From Microbacteriaceae bacterium (GTDB taxonomy: Bacteria; Actinomycetota; Actinomycetes; Actinomycetales; Microbacteriaceae), in the NCBI GenBank assembly GCA_025463545.1, contig JAODAR010000010.1:186001-250000 (forward strand): 64,000 nt of DNA, in the 5' to 3' direction. Positions 16,828 through 25,328 of this stretch are shown here, piece after piece. The translations under genes and the position numbers were made by a program. Numbering within the stretch: the stretch's first letter is position 1; every line of letters begins with the position of its first letter. The notes beneath the pieces were generated by a model. That model saw only the letters and a program-made list of their open reading frames with translations, was not told the origin of the DNA and searched no databases.

Positions 16828-18234
16828 AAGGAAACGGAACAGCGGATCGGTGTAGTCCGTCAGCGCCCTGTATCGCATGGCTAGCGGGCGGTACGCCGCC
16901 ACCATCGCGGGTTCAGGTTCGAATCGCTCGGCGACTCGTACTGTGTCTGCGACCGCCTCCTCCCACGAGGAATGAACACCCGCGCCGACCAGGGCGCAGA
17001 TCGCCGCGCCCATCCCGGCTGCGTCGTTGACGACTGTGCGGCGCGTCGGACGGTCAAGAACTGCGGCCACGACGCGCATCATCAAGTCGGATCGGGATCC
17101 GCCGCCCGAGACCACGATCTCGCCAAACCGCCGACCGAGTGCGCGCTCCATCGCTTCGATGTGGCCTTTCATCGTGAACGCGATGCCCTCCAGGATGGAG
17201 CGATGCACGTGGTAACGCCCCTGGCTTCCGTCGAATCCCAGCATCGCGCCGCGGCGATGCGGCGCATTTCCCGGCGCGAGCCAATCGAGCACGGTGAAGA
17301 GGCCGCCGCTGCCAGGCGGCACTGCTTCCGCGCCGGCATTGAGCTCCTCCTCGGCAAGGGGCTCGCCCTCCCCCTCCAGCACACCCTTCCACCAGCTGAC
17401 CGTCCACATCCCCCGGCGAATCCCGCCGCTCTCGTAGAGATAACGGCCGGGTTCGGAGCCGAAGTTGACCCAGTAGTCCTCGCTCCCGGCGAAGGGCGAC
17501 GAACCGGTCGTCATCGCCGCAATGTAGGTGCCCAGTGAGAGCAGCGCCTCATCCTCCTCACGCAGCCCCGCGCCGAGGGCCTCGACGGCCTTGTCGTTCG
17601 CACTCGCGAAGACGGGAAGGCCGACCGGTAGACCGGTGGCATGAGCGACCTCGGCCGTGATGGTTCCCAGCGGCTGACCCGGATCGACGAGTTCGAAGAG
17701 CTGCTCCTGGCGCATCCCCGTTCTGGCGTAAGCCTCAGGGTTGGTCGCCCAGCGCCACGTCTCCTGATCGATCGGCCAGACGCCCTGGTGATTAGCGGCT
17801 GCATCGCGCCGCTCGCCGGTGAGCCGGTTGGTGATGTAACCAGAAGACGTGGTCACGAAGTGCACGCGCGGATCATCCACATGAGCCCGCGAGACGCGTT
17901 CATCCATCCAGCTGAGCATCGGCTCGGTGAGCAACCCGTCGGCACCCAGCAGCGCCCGGCAGAAGCGAATGGTGCAGAGCCCGACGCCGACAATGCGGGA
18001 CCGATCCCCGTGGAAAGCGTCGAGCGCCTCTGCGCAGCTCGCGACAATGGATTCCCATACGTCGTCGGCTGGATGCACGACCCGGCCTGGTACGGAGACG
18101 TCGTAAGGCCGCAGCCGGCGCTGCGCCGAGGCATGGACGACACCTCGCTCGTCGACAACGAGAACCTTCGTGCTTTGGGAGCCGTTGTCAATCGCTACAA
18201 CATAGCGGGGCTCTTCCGATGGCGGGGAGCTCAC
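16816..18234 (-). CDS. FGGY-family carbohydrate kinase
   Basis: 472 residues from GTG 18234, which overlaps the oxidase stop (GTGA); an upstream in-frame ATG would lie deep inside that gene. AIDNGSQSTKVLVVDE is the N-terminal phosphate-binding motif, LSWMDER and ANDKAVEALGAGL are substrate-domain motifs, and EIVVSGGGSRSDLMMRVVAAVL is the C-terminal adenosine motif of FGGY kinases. The family phosphorylates sugars, sugar alcohols or related polyols. It is the last gene of the ten-gene cassette and would trap the oxidised or imported product as a phosphate ester. Substrate not determinable. Confidence 0.93.
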   Translation of the reverse strand: MSSPPSEEPRYVVAIDNGSQSTKVLVVDERGVVHASAQRRLRPYDVSVPGRVVHPADDVWESIVASCAEALDAFHGDRSRIVGVGLCTIRFCRALLGADGLLTEPMLSWMDERVSRAHVDDPRVHFVTTSSGYITNRLTGERRDAAANHQGVWPIDQETWRWATNPEAYARTGMRQEQLFELVDPGQPLGTITAEVAHATGLPVGLPVFASANDKAVEALGAGLREEDEALLSLGTYIAAMTTGSSPFAGSEDYWVNFGSEPGRYLYESGGIRRGMWTVSWWKGVLEGEGEPLAEEELNAGAEAVPPGSGGLFTVLDWLAPGNAPHRRGAMLGFDGSQGRYHVHRSILEGIAFTMKGHIEAMERALGRRFGEIVVSGGGSRSDLMMRVVAAVLDRPTRRTVVNDAAGMGAAICALVGAGVHSSWEEAVADTVRVAERFEPEPAMVAAYRPLAMRYRALTDYTDPLFRFLTKP

Positions 18235-19694
18235 GATCCGAGCGGGATGATGGTGCCGGCATTCATGATGCCGTTCGGGTCGAAGGCGCTCTTCAGCGTC
18301 GCGAGGATCGGGTATGCGGAGCCGTGCTCCTGCTTGGTCCACGGGGTGCGGTACTTGCCGATGCCGTGATGGTGGACCATCGAGCCGCCCAGCCGCAGGG
18401 ACTCTTCCACAATGATCGCGTTGAGCGGGATGTGATACTCGTTGATCTCCTCGCGCGGCTCGCAGGTGATGGCGTAATCGTAGACGAAGTACAGGTTCGT
18501 GCCGGTCTGGTAGCTGTGCGAGGAGTGGGCCCCGAGCATGGTGAGGTCGCCGGCGCGCGGGAACTCGGTGCGGATGCGGGTCATGATCGCATCGTAAAGC
18601 GCGCCGACGCGCGACCAGTCGACCGAGATCTCGGTGGTGTAGCCGAGCTGAGCCTCACGCAGCATGGTCTCCTTCTCGGCGTCGATCTTGTCCTGACCCC
18701 AGTTGAGATTATCGAACCAGGCCTCGATGAGGTGGGTCTCGACGCGCTCGTGCGGGTACTGTCCAAACAGCTCCTCGATCGCATCCGCTGTGGCATCCGC
18801 GACACCTTTTGGTCCCTCCGCCACCAGGATCACAACGCTCTTGCCGTTCGCGAAGTGGGCGAAGTGCTGCCGGGCATCCTCCGGAGAATAGGCGCGGCAG
18901 ACCGATGGCCGGTACCCGGCGGTCACCAGTTCGCGCAACGCGTCAACGCCCTGCGTGAAGTCGTCGACCAAAAAGCCAAAGAAGCGATTGTTCTCCGGCT
19001 GATAGCGGAACACCTTCACGGTGACTTCAGTCACGAAGCAGAGGGCTCCCTCATTGCCGATGACGACGTGGCGGATGTCCGGCCCGGCAGCTCGTCGGGG
19101 CACGTTCTTGATCCGTGTGATGCCACCGTCGGGGAACACCGCTTCGAGGCCGATGACCATGTCCTCAATGGCGCCATAGAGAGTCGAAAATTGGCCGATG
19201 GAGCGCGTGGCGACAAGGCCGCCGTACTGCGCGAGCGGCTTCGACTGCGGCGAATGACCGGTGGTCAGGCCCTGGGCCCGAAGTTCGTCCTCGAGGCGCT
19301 GCAGCCGCACGCCGCATTGCACCGTCGCCATCATGTCGACCGGGTTGATCGACAGGATTGCATTCATCCGCGACCCGTCGAGTACGATCGTGTCCTCAAC
19401 GATGGTTTCCAGGCCGCCCTCCGTCGCCGTGCGCCCGGTACGCGGCACCACATTGACCAGATTGTCGTTTGCGAACCGTAGGACCGCTGCAACCTCCTCG
19501 CTGGACCGCGGGTATGCGATGACGGCCGGGATCGGACCGTCGAAGATGCCGTGAACGGACTGGTACTTCTTGAACCGGTCTACGCTCGCGTGCCGAAGTT
19601 CGCATTCGTCGGTGTCCACGGAATCAGCGCCGAGGATGGACGTGACTCCGGCAACGACGTCGCTGCGGCTGAGGGTGGATCGGGATACAACCAT
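18231..19694 (-). CDS. FAD-linked oxidase, alkyl-DHAP-synthase-like
   Basis: 487 residues with the vanillyl-alcohol-oxidase-type FAD domain: PAVIAYPRSSEEVAAVLRFA, VVPRTGRTATEGGLE and QYGGLVATRSIGQFSTLYGAIEDM contact the cofactor. The C-terminal GGSMVHHHGIGKYRTPW matches the HHH motif of alkyldihydroxyacetonephosphate synthases and glycolate/D-lactate-type oxidases, followed by FDPNGIMNAG. These enzymes oxidise alpha-hydroxy acids or polyols, or in ADPS exchange an acyl for an alkyl group. Being next to the SDR and FGGY kinase makes alcohol oxidation of a polyol-like substrate the more plausible role. Confidence 0.9.
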   Translation of the reverse strand: MVVSRSTLSRSDVVAGVTSILGADSVDTDECELRHASVDRFKKYQSVHGIFDGPIPAVIAYPRSSEEVAAVLRFANDNLVNVVPRTGRTATEGGLETIVEDTIVLDGSRMNAILSINPVDMMATVQCGVRLQRLEDELRAQGLTTGHSPQSKPLAQYGGLVATRSIGQFSTLYGAIEDMVIGLEAVFPDGGITRIKNVPRRAAGPDIRHVVIGNEGALCFVTEVTVKVFRYQPENNRFFGFLVDDFTQGVDALRELVTAGYRPSVCRAYSPEDARQHFAHFANGKSVVILVAEGPKGVADATADAIEELFGQYPHERVETHLIEAWFDNLNWGQDKIDAEKETMLREAQLGYTTEISVDWSRVGALYDAIMTRIRTEFPRAGDLTMLGAHSSHSYQTGTNLYFVYDYAITCEPREEINEYHIPLNAIIVEESLRLGGSMVHHHGIGKYRTPWTKQEHGSAYPILATLKSAFDPNGIMNAGTIIPLGS

Positions 19695-19759
19695 GAGGGT
19701 TTCGCTTTCGGTGACGGTCGAGATGTGTCGTGAAGGGGCAGGCGCGTGCGAGTGACGGC

Positions 19760-20536
19760 TCAGCGCACGAGGTAACCGCCGTCGACCACGAGAACGTGGC
19801 CGTTGACGTAATCTGAGGCACGGCTCGCCAGGAAGACGGTCGCGCCCATGAGGTCGGCGACATCGCCCCAGCGAGCTGCCGGGATGTGCTCGACGATACG
19901 TCGGTTGGCCTCCTCGTCTGCCCGGGTAGCTGCGGTGATCGCCGTAGCGAAATAGCCGGGGGCGAGAGCGTTCACCTGGATGCCGTAGCGGCCGAGTTCG
20001 TCGCAGTACGCCTTGGTGAATCCGACGATGCCGGCCTTGGTCGCCGCGTAAGCGGGAGAGGACTGGCCGCCGAGGAAGGAGAACAGCGACGCGATGTTGA
20101 TGATCTTGCCCGCACCCTGGTCGCGCATCACGGAGCTGGCGTGGTGCGCGAGTTCAAATGCGGCGGTGAGGTTCACCGCGACCATCGGGTCCCACTGGTC
20201 GCGGCCGAAGTCCTCGACATCGGCCAGGAGGCAGATGCCGGCGGAATTGACCAGGATGTCGAGCGATCCGAGACGGTCGACGCAGGCGGCGACGACCTCG
20301 GCCGGTGCCCCTCGGCGGCTGATGTCAACCTCGAGGAACTCGTAGCGCCGGCCCTTGCCCTCGACGATGGCACGGGTGCTGCCGTCGTCCTCGGCGAGAC
20401 TCGGCACGAAGACGTTCGCGCCCGCCTCGGCGAGCGCGGTCGTGAATGCGCGGCCGAGCCCGGTGTTCCCACCCGTGACGACCGCGTTCTTTCCGGCGAG
20501 CGAGAAGTGGCCCAACGAGAATTCTGTGATTTCCAA
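19760..20536 (-). CDS. SDR-family oxidoreductase
   Basis: 258 residues. GKNAVVTGGNTGLGRAF is the NAD(P)-binding TGxxxGxG motif, LVNSAG follows, and the catalytic Ser and YAATKAG (Tyr and Lys) are intact; the C-terminus GHVLVVDGGY is typical. Overall it resembles 2-dehydro-3-deoxy-gluconate or gluconate 5-dehydrogenase enzymes, which interconvert a sugar-acid hydroxyl and keto group. It lies 14 bases after the semialdehyde dehydrogenase gene and 65 bases before the FAD oxidase, all co-directional. Confidence 0.93.
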   Translation of the reverse strand: MEITEFSLGHFSLAGKNAVVTGGNTGLGRAFTTALAEAGANVFVPSLAEDDGSTRAIVEGKGRRYEFLEVDISRRGAPAEVVAACVDRLGSLDILVNSAGICLLADVEDFGRDQWDPMVAVNLTAAFELAHHASSVMRDQGAGKIINIASLFSFLGGQSSPAYAATKAGIVGFTKAYCDELGRYGIQVNALAPGYFATAITAATRADEEANRRIVEHIPAARWGDVADLMGATVFLASRASDYVNGHVLVVDGGYLVR

Positions 20537-20550
20537 AGCTGACTCCAGGT

Positions 20551-22041
20551 TCAGTGGGCGAAAGGGTCCGCGATGCCGACGTATCGGGTCTCAAGGTATT
20601 CCTCGATGCCCTCCTGCCCGCCCTCGCGTCCGAGGCCGGACTGTTTGACTCCGCCGAACGGGGCAGCGGGGTTCGAAATCACGCCGGCGTTGAGGCCGAA
20701 CATTCCCGTGTCGAGTTCCTCGGCCAGGCGGAAGCCCCGGGCGAGGTCCCGGGTGTATGCGAAGGAGACCAGACCGAAAGGCGTGGCGTTCGCGATCTCA
20801 ATCGCCTCCTCCTCGGTGTCGAAGACCACGATCGGGGCGACAGGCCCGAAAATCTCCTCGTCGAGAATGCGTGCGTTCGCCGGCACTGCGGTGAGCACGG
20901 TCGGCTCGTAAAAGTAACCCGGCCCCTCGATCACATGCCCACCGAGCGCGACGGTCGCACCGTCTTCGACTGCACCCTTGACAAGTTCGGCGACTTTGCT
21001 GCGAGTGGCTTCATCGACCAGCGGACCCATTTTCGACTCCGGCTCAGTGCCGCGGGCCACTGTGAATCCCCGCATCCGTTCCACCAGGGCGGCACTGAAG
21101 CGTTCGGCGATGCCGCGCTGAACGAGGAAACGGTTTGCGGCGACGCAGGCTTCTCCTCCATTGCGCAGCTTCGCGAGCATGGCGCCGTCTACCGCGCTGT
21201 CCAGGTCGGCGTCGTCGAAGACGATGAACGGAGCATTGCCGCCGAGTTCCATCGAGACGCGCAGCACCTTCTCAGCGGAATCCGCGATGAGGCGGCGTCC
21301 AACCTCTGTGGACCCCGTGAACGAAAGCTTGCGCAAGCGCGGGTCCTTGATCAGCGGGCCGGTCACAGCTCCCGCGCTCGTCGTAGGGATGACCGTGAGC
21401 ACGCCGTCGGGCAAACCCGCTTCACGCAGCACCTCCGCGAGCAGCAGTGCGGTGAGCGGTGTGAGCGCGGCAGGTTTCAGCACCATGGTGCAGCCTGCCG
21501 CAATGGCAGGGGCGATCTTGCGGGTCGCCATGGCGAGCGGGAAGTTCCAGGGCGTGATGAACAGGCAGGGTCCAACCGGGCGTTTCAGTACGAGCAATCG
21601 GTTGGCCCCATCGGGAGCCGTTGAGAAGCGGCCGGAGATGCGCGGGGCCTCTTCGGAGAACCAGCGCAGGAATTCCGCCCCGTATGCGACCTCCCCCCGC
21701 GACTCGGCAAGAGGTTTGCCCATCTCGAGCGTCATGAGCAGCGCGAAGTCCTCCGCGCGTGCGGTGACGATCTCGAACGCGCGCCGGAGAATCTCGGCGC
21801 GGACTCGGGGCGCGGTGCGCCCCCATGACTTTTGTGCGGCTGTGGCGGCAGCCAGCGCGCGTTGGCCGTCGGCGGGGCGGGCGTCGGCGATGCGGAGCAG
21901 GGTCTCGCCCGTAGAGGGATCGATGACGGCGAAGGTGGAGCCGTCATCGGAATCGGTCCAGCCGTCACCGAGGAACAGCTGGGTCGGGATACTGCCGAGC
22001 AGATCGCGCTCGCTGGTTTGAGTGGTCAGTGTGTCGGTCAT
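20551..22041 (-). CDS. NAD(P)-dependent succinate-semialdehyde-type dehydrogenase
   Basis: 496 residues of the aldehyde dehydrogenase superfamily. LFITPWNFPLAMATRKIAPA is the cofactor loop, SFTGSTEVGR the NAD site, MELGGNAPFIVFDDADLD carries the general-base Glu and GGEACVAANR the catalytic Cys. The C-terminus FGGVKQSGLGREGG is that of GabD-like enzymes. The product is a carboxylic acid from a short semialdehyde such as succinate, tartronate or a similar C3-C4 aldehyde. The reductase upstream could handle the same aldehyde in the other direction. Confidence 0.93.
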   Translation of the reverse strand: MTDTLTTQTSERDLLGSIPTQLFLGDGWTDSDDGSTFAVIDPSTGETLLRIADARPADGQRALAAATAAQKSWGRTAPRVRAEILRRAFEIVTARAEDFALLMTLEMGKPLAESRGEVAYGAEFLRWFSEEAPRISGRFSTAPDGANRLLVLKRPVGPCLFITPWNFPLAMATRKIAPAIAAGCTMVLKPAALTPLTALLLAEVLREAGLPDGVLTVIPTTSAGAVTGPLIKDPRLRKLSFTGSTEVGRRLIADSAEKVLRVSMELGGNAPFIVFDDADLDSAVDGAMLAKLRNGGEACVAANRFLVQRGIAERFSAALVERMRGFTVARGTEPESKMGPLVDEATRSKVAELVKGAVEDGATVALGGHVIEGPGYFYEPTVLTAVPANARILDEEIFGPVAPIVVFDTEEEAIEIANATPFGLVSFAYTRDLARGFRLAEELDTGMFGLNAGVISNPAAPFGGVKQSGLGREGGQEGIEEYLETRYVGIADPFAH

Positions 22042-22082
22042 GCACGTCTCTCTGTTGAACGGTTTGCCTGGTCGAGGGCTAT

Positions 22083-22994
22083 TCAGAGCCGCAGGTCGCG
22101 GCCGATGAGGTCTTCGTAGAGCTTGAAGGGTGTCATCTCGCCGGCTCCGTCGCCGTAGCTGGCTCTAGCTCGGCGGTAGATCTGCTCGACGAGCGATGAG
22201 AGTTCCGCGGGAACTCCGACGGAACGTGCGAGGTCAATCGACAAGCCCAGGTCCTTACAGGCGAGCGCGATTGCGAAGCCCTCGTCGTAGTCGCCATTTT
22301 CCAGAATCGACAGCACATCACGCTCGACAAAGGTGCTGTTTGCGGGGCTCGCTATGAGGGAATCCCGCAGCACGGCAAGGTCCACGCCCGCTTTCACTCC
22401 GATCGCGAGCACCTCGGCCGTGGCCACCAGGTGCGAGAACCAGAGTTGGTTGATCATGAGCTTGACGGCATAGCCAGCACCGTGCCCGCCCACATGAAGG
22501 ATCCGTTCCGGGTCTCCCATGGCTTCCAGAACGGGGCGCACCCGCTGCACGTCCTCGGCCTCGCCGCCGACGAAGATCTGAAGCATCCCGGCCGCGGCGC
22601 CCACGGACATCCCGCTGACCGGTGCGTCGAGGATGCGGAGGTTGCGAGACGATTCCTCGGTGCGCACCCGTTCGGCGACTTCGGGCACCGAGGTCGACAT
22701 GTCGATCCAGGTGCCCCCGTCGGGGATTCCCTCCAGGATGCCGCCGTGCCCGTTGACGACATCGGCGACATGACGGGGCGTGGGCAGCATGGTGATGACA
22801 AGGTCGCTCCCGGCGGCCACGGCCGCCGCGGAATCCGCCCAGGTCGCCCCGCCCGCCACCAGCTCATCGGCCGACTCGCGTCGGATGTCGGTCACGACGA
22901 GCGGATAGCCCGCCTTCTGCAGGTTCCGGGTCATTCCGGAGCCCATGTTTCCCAGACCGATGAAGCCAATGGTGGGCGGTGCGATGTGGGCCAT
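22083..22994 (-). CDS. Beta-hydroxyacid dehydrogenase, 3-hydroxyisobutyrate type
   Basis: I start at ATG 22994 (AGGAGA ten bases upstream); an ATG at 23003 overlaps the Fae-like gene stop but is too near that site. TIGFIGLGNMGSGMTRNL is the NAD(P)-binding motif, APVSGMSVGAAAGML the substrate motif, and HGAGYAVKLMINQLW has the catalytic Lys. The family reduces or oxidises 3-hydroxyisobutyrate, tartronate semialdehyde or 3-sulfolactaldehyde. It sits between the Fae homologue and the semialdehyde dehydrogenase, all translationally close. Confidence 0.93.
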   Translation of the reverse strand: MAHIAPPTIGFIGLGNMGSGMTRNLQKAGYPLVVTDIRRESADELVAGGATWADSAAAVAAGSDLVITMLPTPRHVADVVNGHGGILEGIPDGGTWIDMSTSVPEVAERVRTEESSRNLRILDAPVSGMSVGAAAGMLQIFVGGEAEDVQRVRPVLEAMGDPERILHVGGHGAGYAVKLMINQLWFSHLVATAEVLAIGVKAGVDLAVLRDSLIASPANSTFVERDVLSILENGDYDEGFAIALACKDLGLSIDLARSVGVPAELSSLVEQIYRRARASYGDGAGEMTPFKLYEDLIGRDLRL

Positions 22995-22999
22995 GCTGA

Positions 23000-23563
23000 T
23001 CATTTCTCCTGTCGCGCGAATTCCGCCGGCTCCGCGGGCGCGGATGGCGGGGTGTAAAACGGGTTGCTCGGGGCGGACCGGGCGGCGAGCACGGCCTCGA
23101 GCGCTGGGAGTCGCCGGGCGCCGTTGCGCAGTGCCACTCGGGTCGCTTCGCGGTTGTTGCGGTAGACCGTGTCGGCGTCGTCAGCACCGGGATTGACCCA
23201 CACGGCCGCGATGACGAGGGTGTCATCGACCGAAGCCGCGTCGATGAAGCCGTCCGCCACGGCATCCGCCACTCCCGCGGCGACCCCGGCCTGGGCGGGA
23301 CCCCAGATGTGATTGCCGTGCTCGTCTCCAACGGGTGCTGATTTGGTGACGAAGAGGGTGAATGGCTTAACCGGGATCGAGGGCTGAAGCACTGCCACAA
23401 AGGGCACGTGTCCCGCGCTCGGCGTAGCGAGGGCGGTCGCCCACGCGACACCAGCGGGGCCGGTGCGGTCACCGTAGACGGTGTTGATGTGAGCGGCGTT
23501 GACGCCGTCGCCGACGAAGCACTCGCCGAGCTGTACGAGTGAAGCGGCGGTGGGCGCCGTCAT
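23000..23563 (-). CDS. Formaldehyde-activating enzyme (Fae) family protein
   Basis: 187 residues from ATG 23563 (ATGA overlap with the binding-protein stop). The core matches Fae: GECFVGDGVNAAHINTVYGD aligns with the GE-GNEVAHID region that holds the catalytic His, then TGPAGVAWATALATPSAGH, VKPFTLFVTKSA and WGPAQAGVAAGVADAVADG. Fae condenses formaldehyde with tetrahydromethanopterin in methylotrophs and archaea; most actinobacteria lack that cofactor, so another C1 or carbonyl-handling role is likely. A Pro/Ala/Glu-rich tail of about 25 residues follows the conserved domain. It is embedded in the OpuC-like transport and oxidation cassette. Confidence 0.88.
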   Translation of the reverse strand: MTAPTAASLVQLGECFVGDGVNAAHINTVYGDRTGPAGVAWATALATPSAGHVPFVAVLQPSIPVKPFTLFVTKSAPVGDEHGNHIWGPAQAGVAAGVADAVADGFIDAASVDDTLVIAAVWVNPGADDADTVYRNNREATRVALRNGARRLPALEAVLAARSAPSNPFYTPPSAPAEPAEFARQEK

Positions 23564-24489
23564 CAGATCAGGCCCTGGTCTGTCAGCCACTGGTGTGCGA
23601 CGTCCTCGGGGTCTTCGCCGTCCACGTCCACCTGCGCGTTTAGTTTCTGCATCTCCTCGGTTGTGAGCAGCGATGACATTTTGGCCATCACATCGGCGAT
23701 CGCCGGGTACTTCTTCAGGATGGCGCTCTGCAGGGTGAAGGCGCCCTGGTAGACCGGGAAGAACTCTTTGTCGTCCTTCATGACGGAGAGGTCAAGGCCT
23801 TTGATGCGGCCGTCGGTCTGGAAGACCTCGCCGAAGTTGCAGTCCGCGCCCTTCTGGGTGGCGGTGTAGATGACGCCGGTGTCGAGGAGGGTCACGTTCG
23901 AGTCAGGCACGTCGATGCCGTAGGCCGCCTTGAGCCCAGGCCAGCCGTCATCGCGGGTGGAGAATTCGCTCTCGATGCAGAACGTTTGATCCTCGACGGG
24001 AAGCTTGGCCACGTCGCTGAGCGACTTCACCCCGAGCTTCTTCGCTTCAGAACTGCGAACGGCAAAGGCGTACGTGTTGTTCAACGGTGCCGGGTCGATC
24101 CAGGCAACGTTTTTCGCGGCATCCGCTGTCTTCACTGCGTCGAACTGGGCTTCGGCTCCCTTCACCGGCGTGGTGTTGCCGTTGTAGGTGACCCATGAGG
24201 TGCCGGTGTACTCCCAATAGCCCACAAAGTCGCCATTCTCGAGCGCTTGGCGAACGTTGGAGGAGCCGACGAGCTTCGTGTTGGCTTCAAGCTTCGCCCC
24301 GTGGGCGTTGAGGAGGTCGGTCGTGAGGTGCGCGAGGATGTACTGCTCGGAGAAGTCCTTCGAACCGATCTGGCCCGACAAGCCCTTCAGCTCGTTGCTC
24401 TGTGACGAAGTGGATGCTGAGGCAGCGCATCCGCTCAGGAGCAGGCTCGTCACACAGGCGGCAACGACGGCGACAGTGCGTTTCTTCAT
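23563..24489 (-). CDS. OpuC/OsmF-type ABC transporter substrate-binding lipoprotein
   Basis: 308 residues from ATG 24489. The signal peptide ends at LLLSGCAAS, a lipobox with Cys20-21 as the lipid anchor. GLSGQIGSKDFSEQYILAHL is the N-terminal motif of glycine betaine/choline/osmoprotectant binding proteins (OpuAC family), with later YWEYTGTSW and TDGRIKGLDLSVMKDDKEFF. The aromatic residues that cage quaternary amines cannot be assigned with certainty from sequence alone. It lies 65 bases downstream of one permease gene and overlaps the Fae-like gene. Confidence 0.93.
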   Translation of the reverse strand: MKKRTVAVVAACVTSLLLSGCAASASTSSQSNELKGLSGQIGSKDFSEQYILAHLTTDLLNAHGAKLEANTKLVGSSNVRQALENGDFVGYWEYTGTSWVTYNGNTTPVKGAEAQFDAVKTADAAKNVAWIDPAPLNNTYAFAVRSSEAKKLGVKSLSDVAKLPVEDQTFCIESEFSTRDDGWPGLKAAYGIDVPDSNVTLLDTGVIYTATQKGADCNFGEVFQTDGRIKGLDLSVMKDDKEFFPVYQGAFTLQSAILKKYPAIADVMAKMSSLLTTEEMQKLNAQVDVDGEDPEDVAHQWLTDQGLI

Positions 24490-24554
24490 GGTGGTTTCCT
24501 TTGCGTTGTGGGTGTGCAGGGGTGAAACGAAGTGCAGGAGCGTGAACGGTGAGG

Positions 24555-25328
24555 TCAGAGCCCCCGAGGTTTGACGGCGTCCTCGACGAGGCCGGCTGCC
24601 CAGTCGATGAGGATCGCGATGCAGGCGACGAGCACGGCGCCGACAACGAGCACCGGAAAGCGCTGCAGTTTCAGGCCGTTGATGATCATGTCGCCGAGAC
24701 CCCCTGCGTTGATGAAGGTGGCGATCGTCGCAACCCCAACGGCGAAGACGAGGGAGGTACGGAGGCCAGCGAGGATGACGGGCGACGCGAGCGGCAGCTC
24801 GATGCGACGCAGCACCTGGCCGGGCGTCATCCCCATACCGCGGGCGGATTCCCGCACGCTGTCGTCGACCTGCTCGAGTCCGACCAGGGTATTCCGGAGG
24901 ACAGGGAGGAACGAGTACGCGACCAGTGCGACAAGAGCCGTGGTGAAACCGGTCTGCCACACGATCGCGAGGAGGATCACGACTCCGACCGCCGGAGTCG
25001 CCTGGCCGATGTTCGCGAGCCCGAGAACGATCGCGTGGAAGACCCGGGAGCTGGAGCGGTACACCGCGATGCCCGCGGGAATGGCGAGCACCGCCACGAG
25101 GGCTGCTGCGGACACGCTGAGCACGAGGTGTTCGCCGATCCTCGCCCCGATGTAGTCGGCGTTGAGCGTGCGCTTCTCGATCGAGTCGAGCGGCGTCGTC
25201 GACAGCCAGAGCATCGTCACTGCGAAAACTACGAGCACGACGACTGGTGCAGCAATCCGAGGAATCAGGGTCCTGACGAACCCCGGGCTGCTGCCGGCTC
25301 GTCGTCCGACCTGAAGCACCGTGGCCAT
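24555..25328 (-). CDS. OpuC-type ABC transporter permease
   Basis: 257 residues with about six membrane segments. The binding-protein-dependent permease loop reads VRESARGMGMTPGQVLRRIELPLASPVILAGLR, the EAA motif contacting the ATPase. AVYRSSSRVFHAIVLGLANIGQATPAVGVVIL is typical of the OpuCB/OpuCD (YehW/YehY) family of osmoprotectant importers. Its ATG shares a base with the stop of the ATPase gene (TAATG). It forms a permease pair with the gene at 26421. Confidence 0.92.
   Translation of the reverse strand: MATVLQVGRRAGSSPGFVRTLIPRIAAPVVVLVVFAVTMLWLSTTPLDSIEKRTLNADYIGARIGEHLVLSVSAAALVAVLAIPAGIAVYRSSSRVFHAIVLGLANIGQATPAVGVVILLAIVWQTGFTTALVALVAYSFLPVLRNTLVGLEQVDDSVRESARGMGMTPGQVLRRIELPLASPVILAGLRTSLVFAVGVATIATFINAGGLGDMIINGLKLQRFPVLVVGAVLVACIAILIDWAAGLVEDAVKPRGL

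Noticed and set aside
19760..20536. Possible inactive SDR similar to the one at 30148
   Set aside because: Its YAATK motif is intact, so it is an ordinary SDR.
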